A stretch of 64,000 nucleotides of DNA from JBBWZH01 sp035544115 (GTDB taxonomy: Bacteria > Actinomycetota > Actinomycetes > Mycobacteriales > CADCTP01), in the NCBI GenBank assembly GCA_963714145.1, contig OY970235.1, positions 9,114,001-9,178,000 on the forward strand, in the 5' to 3' direction. Made by a program: the position numbers and the translations under genes. Below, in pieces: positions 16,262 through 23,845 of the stretch; position 1 is the first letter of the stretch; each line of letters starts with the position of its first letter. The notes under the pieces are model-generated. The model saw nothing but the letters and a program-made list of their open reading frames with translations. It was not told the DNA's origin and searched no databases.

Positions 16262-17890
16262 GTGCCTGACCTGCTGCTCGGCCCGATCCTCCGGCACGTG
16301 GACGAGACGTCGGCCACGGTCTGGGTGGAGACCGACCAGCCATGCACGGTCGAGGTGCTCGGGTGCGCCGAGCGCACCTGGTGCGTGGCCGGGCACCACT
16401 ACGCGCTGGTGCTGGTCACTGGTCTGCCGCCGGGCGCCAGCACGCCGTACCAGGTGCACCTGGACCGGGTCCGGGCGTGGCCGGACGACGACTCCCGGTT
16501 CCCGCCGAGCCGGATCCGCACCCTCGAGCCGGGCCGGACGATGCGGCTGCTCTTCGGCTCCTGCCGCTACGCCTCGCCGCGCGGCGAGGCCACCAGCGGC
16601 AAGTTCGGGGTGGACGCGCTGGACGCGTTCGCCGAGCGGATGGCCCGCGCCCCCGGCGACGCCTGGCCGGACGCGCTGCTGCTGCTCGGTGACCAGGTGT
16701 ACGCGGACGAGACCTCGCCGCGCACGGCCGCCCGGATCAGACGGCGCCGGGACGTGTCCCGGTCGCCGGGCACCCAGGTGGCGAACTTCGAGGAGTACAC
16801 GACGCTCTACCAGGAGTCGTGGACCGACCCGCAGGTGCGCTGGCTGCTGTCCAACCTGCCCAGTTCGATGATCTTCGACGACCACGACGTGCACGACGAC
16901 TGGAACACCTCGGCCGCCTGGCGGGACGAGATGGGCCGGACCGGCTGGTGGCCCGAGCGGATCGTCGGCGGGCTCATCTCGTACTGGGTCTACCAGCACC
17001 TGGGCAACCTGCACCCGGACGCGCTGGCCGCCGACGAGCTGTACCAGCGGGTCCGGGCGGCCACCGACGGCGAGCCGCTGCTGCGCGAGTTCGCGGTCGC
17101 CGCCGACCGGGAGGCCGACGGCGCGAAGGGCGCGCAGTGGAGCTACCGGCGCGACTTCGGCCGGGTCCGGCTGCTGGTGATCGACAGCCGGTGCGGCCGG
17201 ATCCTGGTCGAGGGCGGCCGGTCGATGGTCAGCAAGGCCGAATTCGAGTGGATCGAGTCGCAGACCGACGGTGACTACGACCACCTGCTGATCGGCACCT
17301 CGCTGCCCTGGCTGCTGCCGCGCGCGGTGCACGACGTCGAATCCTGGGACGAGGCGCTGTGCGAGCCGGCCCGGCGGCGCTGGGTGCGGCGCTTCGGCGA
17401 GTGGCTGCGCCGGTACGCCGACCTGGAGCACTGGGCCGCGTTCCGGCAGTCGTTCGACCGGCTCGCCGCGATGCTGGCCCGGGTCGGCCGGGGCGAGCAC
17501 GGCCACCGTCCACCCGCGACGGTCGCGGTGCTGTCCGGCGACGTGCACCATGCTTACGTGGCCGAGGCGCACTACCCGCAGCCGGTCCAGAGCCGGATCT
17601 ACCAGCTGGTCTGTTCACCGATCCACCAGGGTGTGCCGGCCTCGATGCGGCACGGTTTCCGGATCGGCTGGAGCCGGCCGGCCGAATGGCTGGTCCGCCG
17701 GCTCGGCCGGCGGATCGGTGTGCCGCCGCTGCCGCTGCGCTGGAACCCGGCCGCCGGGCCGTTCTTCGGCAACCAGTTGGCCACGCTGACCATCGCCGGC
17801 CGGCGGTCGCACCTGCTGGTGGAACGCGCCGAGACGGTCGGCTCCGGGGATGTCGGCATGATCACCACCATCGATGTCGACCTCAGCTGA
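16262..17890 (+). CDS. PhoD-like metallophosphatase
   Basis: This is a phosphodiesterase/alkaline phosphatase D-type hydrolase of about 542 aa. Metal-binding motifs are visible in order: LLFGSCRY, LLLGDQVYADE, IFDDHDVHDDWN and LSGDVHHAYVAEA. An N-terminal fibronectin-like domain (LLGPILRHVDETSATVWVE) matches the PhoD N-domain. No Tat or Sec signal is visible, so the protein is probably cytoplasmic, unlike classical secreted PhoD. GTG 16262 is preferred; a TTG at 16241 would add seven residues. It overlaps the next gene by 17 nt. Confidence 0.88.
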   Translation: MPDLLLGPILRHVDETSATVWVETDQPCTVEVLGCAERTWCVAGHHYALVLVTGLPPGASTPYQVHLDRVRAWPDDDSRFPPSRIRTLEPGRTMRLLFGSCRYASPRGEATSGKFGVDALDAFAERMARAPGDAWPDALLLLGDQVYADETSPRTAARIRRRRDVSRSPGTQVANFEEYTTLYQESWTDPQVRWLLSNLPSSMIFDDHDVHDDWNTSAAWRDEMGRTGWWPERIVGGLISYWVYQHLGNLHPDALAADELYQRVRAATDGEPLLREFAVAADREADGAKGAQWSYRRDFGRVRLLVIDSRCGRILVEGGRSMVSKAEFEWIESQTDGDYDHLLIGTSLPWLLPRAVHDVESWDEALCEPARRRWVRRFGEWLRRYADLEHWAAFRQSFDRLAAMLARVGRGEHGHRPPATVAVLSGDVHHAYVAEAHYPQPVQSRIYQLVCSPIHQGVPASMRHGFRIGWSRPAEWLVRRLGRRIGVPPLPLRWNPAAGPFFGNQLATLTIAGRRSHLLVERAETVGSGDVGMITTIDVDLS

Positions 17891-18725
17891 CCCTGGGCCG
17901 CTGCCGGCGCGGGCGGCGGCGGTGCTGGATCCGGCGGATCCGCGGGTGGCTGACTTCCGCGACCTGACCCGGGCCGACCGGCGGCCGGACCGGCCGGGCG
18001 GCCGCGGGCTGGTGCTGGCCGAGGGGGTGCCGGTGGTGCGCCGGCTGCTCGACTCGCCCTACCCGATGCGGGCGGTGCTCGGGGTGCCGGCCCGGGTGCG
18101 CGACCTGGCCGCCGATCTGTCCGCTGTGGACGCTCCGGTCTACCTGGTGGATTCCGAACTGCTGGCCGAGGTGGTCGGCTTCCACCTGAACCGGGGCGTG
18201 CTCGCCTCCGCCGACCGGGCCCCGCAGCCGGCGCTGGCGCACCTGCTCGGCGGCGCCCGCCGGCTGGCCGTGCTGGAGGGCGTGAACGACCACGAGAACC
18301 TGGGCGCGCTGTTCCGCAACGCGGCCGCGCTCGGCGTGGACGCGGTGCTGCTCGGCGATCGGTGTGCCGACCCGCTGTACCGGCGCAGCGTCCGGGTCTC
18401 GATGGGACACGTGCTGCGCGTCCCGTTCGTCGTGCTGCGACCCTGGCCGGACGGGCTCGAGCTGCTGCGCGCCGCCGGCTTCACGGTGCTGGCGCTCAGC
18501 CCGAAGCGGCCCTCGGTGCCGCTGGGCGACCTCGACCCGGCCGGGCTGCCGCGTACCGCGCTGCTGCTCGGCGCCGAGGGCCCCGGCCTCACCGACGCCG
18601 CGCTGGCCGCCGCCGACCTGCGGGTCCGGATCCCGATGGCGCCCGGGGTCGACTCGCTCAACGTCGCCACCGCCGCCGCGCTGGCCTTCCACCACCTGCG
18701 CGGCGCCGGCCCGGACACCGGCTAG
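17874..18725 (+). CDS. TrmH/SpoU family RNA 2'-O-methyltransferase
   Basis: This is a SPOUT-class methyltransferase of 283 aa that would transfer a methyl group from S-adenosylmethionine to a ribose 2'-OH in rRNA or tRNA. The three SpoU motifs are in order: NDHENLGALFRNAAALGVD (about residues 136-155), LLLGAEGPGL, and the knot loop IPMAPGVDSLNVATAAAL near the C-terminus. The N-terminal 110 residues are the usual substrate-binding domain. ATG 17874 overlaps the phosphatase end, so the two are probably co-translated. The exact target nucleotide cannot be told. Confidence 0.9.
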   Translation: MSTSADPGPLPARAAAVLDPADPRVADFRDLTRADRRPDRPGGRGLVLAEGVPVVRRLLDSPYPMRAVLGVPARVRDLAADLSAVDAPVYLVDSELLAEVVGFHLNRGVLASADRAPQPALAHLLGGARRLAVLEGVNDHENLGALFRNAAALGVDAVLLGDRCADPLYRRSVRVSMGHVLRVPFVVLRPWPDGLELLRAAGFTVLALSPKRPSVPLGDLDPAGLPRTALLLGAEGPGLTDAALAAADLRVRIPMAPGVDSLNVATAAALAFHHLRGAGPDTG

Positions 18726-18848
18726 ACCAGGCTGTCGCGCCAGGCCTGGTGCAGGGTGGCGAAGTGGCCATCGGCGTCGATCAGGTCGGTCGGCGAGCCG
18801 TCCTCGACGATCCGGCCGGCGTCCATCACCAGTACCCGGTCGGCGATC

Positions 18849-18859
18849 TCCACTGTGGA
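18849..18859. repeat. Odd palindrome TCCACTGTGGA
   Basis: This is one of five copies in the window of an 11-base near-palindrome of form TCCAC[AT][AG]TGGA, here inside the ABC exporter gene. Confidence 0.4.
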
Positions 18860-20532
18860 CAGTCGGTGCGCGATGATCAGCGCGGTCCGGTCGGCCAGGA
18901 TGGTGCGCAGCGCCCGCTGCACCAGCCGCTCGCTCGGCACGTCCAGCGAGGACGTCGCCTCGTCCAGGATCAGCACCGCCGGGTCGGCGAGGAACGCCCG
19001 GGCGAACGCGACCAGCTGGCGCTGCCCGGCGGACAGCCGCCCGCCGCGCTTGCGCACGTCGGTGTCGTAGCCGTCCGGCAGGGCCGAGATGAACTCGTGC
19101 GCGCCGATGGCCCGGGCCGCCGCCTCGATCTCGGCCCGGCTGGCGTCCGGCCGACCGAACGCGATGTTGTCCGCCACCGAGCCGGTGAACAGGAAGTTCT
19201 CCTGCGTCACCATCACCACGGCGGCCCGCAGGTCCACTTCGGACAGCTCGCGCAGGTCCACCCCGTCCAGCCGGACGGCGCCGGCGCGCGGGTCGTAGAA
19301 CCGGGCCAGCAGCCGGGCCACCGTGGACTTGCCCGGCCCCGGTGGCGCCGACCAGCGCGACCGTCTGGCCGGCCGGGACGCGCAGCGCGAAGTCCGGCAG
19401 CACGACCGTGTCCCGGTAGCCGAACTCGATCCGGTCGAAGCCGATCTCGCCGCGGGCCCGGCCGGCCGGCAGCCGAACCGGGTCGGCCGGCTCCGGCACC
19501 GACGGCTGCTCCTCCAGCACCCCGGACAGCTTCTCCAGCGCGGCCGTGGCCGACTGGAACGAGTTGTAGAACATCGCGATGTCCTGCATCGGGTCGAAGA
19601 ACCGCACGCAGGTACAGCAGGAACGAGGTGAGCACGCCGATCCGCAGGTCGCCGTCCAGCACCCGGTAGCCGCCGACCAGCAGCACCGCCGCGGTGGCCG
19701 TCTTGCCGAGCAGGTTCACCCCCGGCACGAACAGCGCGATCAGCCGGAACGAGCGGGCGTTCGCGCGCCGGTAGTCCTCGTTGAGCTTGCCGAAGATCGC
19801 CTCGTTGCGCGGCTCCCGGCGGAACGCCTGCACCGCGCGGATCCCGCCGAGCGACTCGACGAACTGCACGATCAGCGTCGGACGACCGTCTGCCGGGTGC
19901 GCCGGTAGGCGTCGAACGACCGGGTGCGGAACCACCGGGCCAGCAGCCAGAGCGGCGGGAACGTGGCCAGCGTGACCAGCGCCAGCGGCAGGTCCAGCAG
20001 CATCAGGATCACACCGACCGAGAGCACCGAGAGCAGCGCGGTGACCAGCCCGTCCAGGCCCTCGTCGAGCAGCTCGTCGAGCGCGTCCAGGTCGGAGGTG
20101 AGCCGGGCCGATCGTCCGGCCCGAGGTGTACCGCTCGTGGAAGGCCAGCGAGCAGCCGCTGGAAGTGGTCGAACAGCCGGCGGCGCAGGTCGAGCAGCAC
20201 GTCCTGGCCGATCCGGCCGAGCCGGAGCAGGAACGCCGTGCGGAGCAGCGCGTCCAGCACCGCGCAGCCGATCAGGGCCGCCAGGATGGTCAGCAGCGGG
20301 CCGGCGTCGCCGCGGCGCAGCGCCGGGATGCCCCGGTCGATGCCGACGCCGACCAGCCAGGGCGCGGCCATCACCGCCGCGTTCTCGGCCACGATGATGA
20401 CCACCGCGACGAGCAGTGCGCGCCGGTGCGGCCGCAGCAGTCGAGCCGAGCAGCCGCCGGCTGCGGGCCCGCAGCAGGATGCCGACCCGGTCCGGCAGTT
20501 CTTCGGTCTCCTCCGCCGCGACGCCGCGCCAG

Positions 20533-20543
20533 TCCACAGTGGA
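20533..20543. repeat. Odd palindrome TCCACAGTGGA
   Basis: This copy of the same 11-base motif lies in the first codons of the frame-broken ABC subunit. Confidence 0.4.
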
Positions 20544-20551
20544 TGGTGCGG

Positions 20552-22309
20552 TCACCGGTGCACCTCCTCGAGTGCGCTGGCCAGTTCGGATTCGCTGGCC
20601 AGCAGGTCGCGGTACGCCGGCACGCTGGCCAGCAGTTCGGAATGGGTGCCGATCGCGCTGATCCGGCCGTCGGTCAGCAGCGCCACCCGGTCGGCGATCA
20701 GCACGGTGGACGGCCGGTGCGCGACGACCAGCGCGGTGCTGCCGGCCAGCACCCGGCGCAGCGCCTCCTCGACCAGCGCCTCGGTGTGCACGTCCAGCGC
20801 GGACAGCGGGTCGTCCAGCACCAGCACCCGCGGCCGGCCGAGCACCGCGCGGGCCAGCGCGAGGCGCTGCCGCTGCCCGCCGGACAGGGTCAGCCCCTGC
20901 TCGCCGATCCGGGTCTCCAGCCCCCACGGCAGGTCGTGCACGAAGTCGGCCTGGGCCACCCGGATCGCCTCGGCCACGTCCGCATCGGTCGCGTCCGGGC
21001 GGCCCAGCGTCAGGTTCTCCCGGACGCTGGCGGAGAACAGCGTCGGATCCTCGAATGCGGTGGCCACGATCTCGCGCAGGTCGGCCAGCGGGATGTCGCG
21101 CACGTCGGTGCCGTCCAGCGTGACCCGGCCGGCGGTGACGTCGTACAGCCGGGGGACCAGCGTGGTCAGCGTGGTCTTGCCCGACCCGGTGGCGCCGACC
21201 AGCGCCACCGTCTCGCCCGGCGCGATGGTCAGCCAGACGTCCCGCAGCACCGGCGCGGCCGCGCCGGGATACTGGAAGCCGACCCCCTCGAACCGCAGCC
21301 AACCATCCACATGCGACGGTGTGGTGGCGCCTTCCCGGTCCACAATGGACGGCTCGGTGTCCAGCACCTCGTAGATCCGGGCGGCCGCGGTGTCCGCCTC
21401 CTGCACCTGGGCCAGCAGCCAGCCGAGCGACTCGATCGGCCAGGCCAGCATCAGGAACAGCGAGACGAACGCGACCAGGCTGCCCAGGGTGAGCGCGCCG
21501 TGCGCGACCGCGTAGCCGCCGATCAGCACGATCAGGCTGAGCACCAGCTGCGGGTGGGTCTCGATGACCACCAGGAACAGCACCAGGATCCGGATCTTCC
21601 GCAGCTCGGCGCCACGCAACCGCTGCGCGCCGGCCAGGAACTGGCTCAGCGCCAGCTTCCGCCGGCCGAACGCCTTGATCGTCCGGATCCCGCCGGCCGC
21701 CTCCTCGGCCACCGTGGTCAGCTCGCCGTTCAGCTCCTGAGCCTGCCGGGACGCCACCCGGTAGCGCTGTTCGAACCGCAGCGAGCCCCAGGTCAGCGGC
21801 AGCCCGGTCAGCAGCACCAGCAGCCCCAGCGGCCAGTACGTGATCAGCAGCAGCACCACCACCACGCAGAACGTGGTGAGGTTGACCACCAGGAAGACCA
21901 GCGCGAAGCCGAGGAACCGGCGGATCGTGCCCATGTCGCTGGTCGCCCGGGACAGCAGCTGGCCGGACTGCCACCGGTCGTGGAAGGACACCGGCAGCCG
22001 CTGCAGATGCCGGTAGAGCGCGTCCCGCAGGTCGGTCTCGATGCCCAGCGCGGACCGGGTCATCACCCACCGGCGGGTCAGGATCATCGCCGACTCGGCC
22101 ACCCCGAGGGCCAGCACCAGCACCGCCAGCGGCAGCAGCGCACCGCGGTCACCGGCCCGCAACGGCCCGTCGATGATGTGCCGGGTGACCAGCGGCACCA
22201 CCACCGGGGCGAGCTGGGAGAGCAGCGCGGCGGCGATCATCACCACCATCCGCCCCGCATACGGCCGGACAAACGGGCGCAGCCGCCACAAGTTCGCCGC
22301 GCCGAGCAC
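20552..22309 (-). CDS. ABC exporter subunit A (heterodimeric type)
   Basis: This is a half-exporter of about 585 aa with six membrane helices (1-310) and an ATPase domain (about 340-575). Walker A is GATGSGKTT, the signature LSGGQRQR and the H-loop AHRPSTV. Walker B reads VLVLDDPLSALD: the catalytic Glu is Asp, the hallmark of the degenerate site in heterodimeric exporters such as TmrAB or BmrCD, while its partner keeps DEATSSLD. The frame stays open to 22474, but the extra 55 residues translate a dispersed intergenic repeat. GTG 22309 (MLGAANLWRLRPFVRPY) is preferred. Confidence 0.87.
   Translation of the reverse strand: MLGAANLWRLRPFVRPYAGRMVVMIAAALLSQLAPVVVPLVTRHIIDGPLRAGDRGALLPLAVLVLALGVAESAMILTRRWVMTRSALGIETDLRDALYRHLQRLPVSFHDRWQSGQLLSRATSDMGTIRRFLGFALVFLVVNLTTFCVVVVLLLITYWPLGLLVLLTGLPLTWGSLRFEQRYRVASRQAQELNGELTTVAEEAAGGIRTIKAFGRRKLALSQFLAGAQRLRGAELRKIRILVLFLVVIETHPQLVLSLIVLIGGYAVAHGALTLGSLVAFVSLFLMLAWPIESLGWLLAQVQEADTAAARIYEVLDTEPSIVDREGATTPSHVDGWLRFEGVGFQYPGAAAPVLRDVWLTIAPGETVALVGATGSGKTTLTTLVPRLYDVTAGRVTLDGTDVRDIPLADLREIVATAFEDPTLFSASVRENLTLGRPDATDADVAEAIRVAQADFVHDLPWGLETRIGEQGLTLSGGQRQRLALARAVLGRPRVLVLDDPLSALDVHTEALVEEALRRVLAGSTALVVAHRPSTVLIADRVALLTDGRISAIGTHSELLASVPAYRDLLASESELASALEEVHR
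21339..21349. repeat. Odd palindrome TCCACAATGGA
   Basis: This copy of the 11-base motif lies inside ABC exporter subunit A. Confidence 0.4.
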
Positions 22310-22326
22310 ACCATGAGACGACCGGC

Positions 22327-22415
22327 CGCCGGCCGCACCGTGGGGTTCGCGGGGCTCGGCCCCGCGGCCAGCATGACGACGAGTAAGTCGGCGAGCGCCC
22401 TTCGCGAGCAGGGTC
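22327..22415 (-). repeat. Dispersed ~90-bp repeat, copy A
   Basis: Read on the minus strand, it begins GACCCTGCTCGCG and ends with a hairpin-forming GGGGCCGAGCCCC followed by CCCCACGGTGCGGCCGGCG. It matches 61641-61727 (plus strand) with only scattered substitutions and small gaps. It lies directly upstream of the ABC exporter operon. Confidence 0.8.
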
Positions 22416-22568
22416 GTCCGAACTCGTTCGTGGGAGCGTCGCTGGGCAGACTGGTGCCGTTGTCGAGTACCCACGACGACCGAGGCTAACGCGGGTCGGG
22501 GATTGTCTCATCCGAATTACGCCCGGGATGCGCGGGGTGCGCGGCCGCTGGTTGAGCCGGCCTCGCGG

Positions 22569-23693
22569 TCAGGGCGGGGCGGCCGGCCAGCGGGCCGCGG
22601 CCGGCAGGATGACGGCGAGCACCAGCAGCGCCGGGAGCGCGAAACCGAGCGGCGCGGCGGCGTGGTACGGCGGTAGCCAGAGCACCGGCGCCAGCGCGCT
22701 GCCGGTGAACCGGAACGCCGACATGATCGACACCGCGCCGCCCCGGTTGCCCGGCGCGGCCGCCAGCCCCAGCGCGTTGGTGGACACGGTGAGCAGCGAG
22801 GTGGCCGCGCCGGCCGCCGCCCAGAGCGCCGCCAGCCCGGCCGCGCTGCCGGCCAGCCCGAGCGTGCCGACCAGCGCCGCACTCGCCAGCGTGCCGACCG
22901 CGACGCAGCGGCGCGGCCCGGCCCGGTCCACCAGCCGGCCGGACACCGGACCGAGCAGCAGCCCGGCCACCCCGAAGCCGGCCAGCAGGACCCCCCGCCC
23001 GGCTGCGCCGGTGCCGAACGCGTCGGTGGCCCGCAGCGAGACCAGGAACGGCAACCCGGCGGTGCCGGCGAACCCGGCGAAGCCCACCGCGGCCACCAGC
23101 CCGACCCGCCGGGTCAGCAGCGACCGCCACTGCGGCGCCGCGGCGCCGGGGCGCGGCTCGCCGGCCGGCGGCACCAGCGCCAGCAACGCCGCCGCGAGGG
23201 TGATGCCGGCGAACGCCCAGCGCCAGTCCAGCTCCGCGGACAGCCCGCCGACCAGCGGCGCGAACGACTGCCCGGCCGCCTGGCAGCTGGCGAACAGCCC
23301 GACCGCGCGGCCCAGCCGGGCCGGCGGCACCGTGTCGGCCAGGCCGGCCAGCAGCAGCGGGGTGGTGAACGCGTTCGCCACCCCCTGGGCGGCCCGGAAC
23401 ACCAGGAACGCGCCCAGCCCGGGGGCCAGCGCGCAGCCCACCGACACCAGCGCGTACCCGACATAGGCCACCCGGACGGTCCGGCGCCGCCCCCAGCGCT
23501 CGCCGAGCGTGCCGGAGACGAGCTGCACCGCGGCGAACGGGACCAGATAGACGGTCAGCGAGCTGGTCGCCCCGGCCGTGCTGGTGCCCAGGTCAGCGGC
23601 CAGTTCCGGGAGCATCGCGGAGACCACGCCACCGCCGAACGGCCCGAGCAACCCGCCCGCGTACAGCGCCGCGGCGGCGAGGCGGGCGCGCAC
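22569..23693 (-). CDS. MFS transporter
   Basis: This 374-aa carrier has about 12 hydrophobic segments. The MFS motif A region reads GERWGRRRTVRVAYVGYAL after helix 2, and helices 1-2 (GGVVSAMLPELAADLGTS) match the drug:H+ antiporter group. It would export small molecules using the proton gradient. The GTG start at 23693 gives MRARLAAAALYAGG. The gene stands alone; about 150 bp of low-complexity DNA separates it from the upstream GGDEF-EAL gene. Substrate is unknown. Confidence 0.85.
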   Translation of the reverse strand: MRARLAAAALYAGGLLGPFGGGVVSAMLPELAADLGTSTAGATSSLTVYLVPFAAVQLVSGTLGERWGRRRTVRVAYVGYALVSVGCALAPGLGAFLVFRAAQGVANAFTTPLLLAGLADTVPPARLGRAVGLFASCQAAGQSFAPLVGGLSAELDWRWAFAGITLAAALLALVPPAGEPRPGAAAPQWRSLLTRRVGLVAAVGFAGFAGTAGLPFLVSLRATDAFGTGAAGRGVLLAGFGVAGLLLGPVSGRLVDRAGPRRCVAVGTLASAALVGTLGLAGSAAGLAALWAAAGAATSLLTVSTNALGLAAAPGNRGGAVSIMSAFRFTGSALAPVLWLPPYHAAAPLGFALPALLVLAVILPAAARWPAAPP

Positions 23694-23700
23694 CCCCGGA

Positions 23701-23838
23701 GCCTACGGCCGCCGGCCCGCCCGCCCGGCTCGGCTCGGCCCGTCCGGCCCCGCCCGTCCGGCTCGGCCCCGCCCGGCTCGGCCCGCCCCGCCCGCCCCGC
23801 CCGCCCGGCCAGCCGGCCGGCCGGCCGGCGGGCCGGAG
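23701..23838. repeat. Low-complexity GC tract between genes
   Basis: The gap between the MFS start and the GGDEF-EAL stop is made of near-repeats of CGGCTCGGC, CCCGCCCG and CCGGCCGG. No promoter or gene is visible in it. Its tetranucleotide runs may form hairpins acting as a terminator. Confidence 0.5.
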
Positions 23839-23845
23839 AGGACTG

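Larger units (their letters stand above)
18722..20555 (-). pseudogene. ABC exporter subunit B, six frame changes
   Basis: The gene would encode a half-exporter of about 611 aa (six helices plus ATPase) in an operon with the intact subunit upstream: its GTG start overlaps the stop of that gene as GTGA. Similarity runs through the entire length but in shifting frames. Five one-base gains near 20441, 20152, 20109, 19607 and 19332 and one opposite shift near 19880 break it. The Walker A GATGAGKST is itself split (frame jump in GCCGGGCAAGTCC). The remaining ATPase is canonical (RLSAGQRQ, ILDEATSSLD, AHRLSTVE). Either it is a recent pseudogene or the assembly has indel errors here. Confidence 0.8.
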
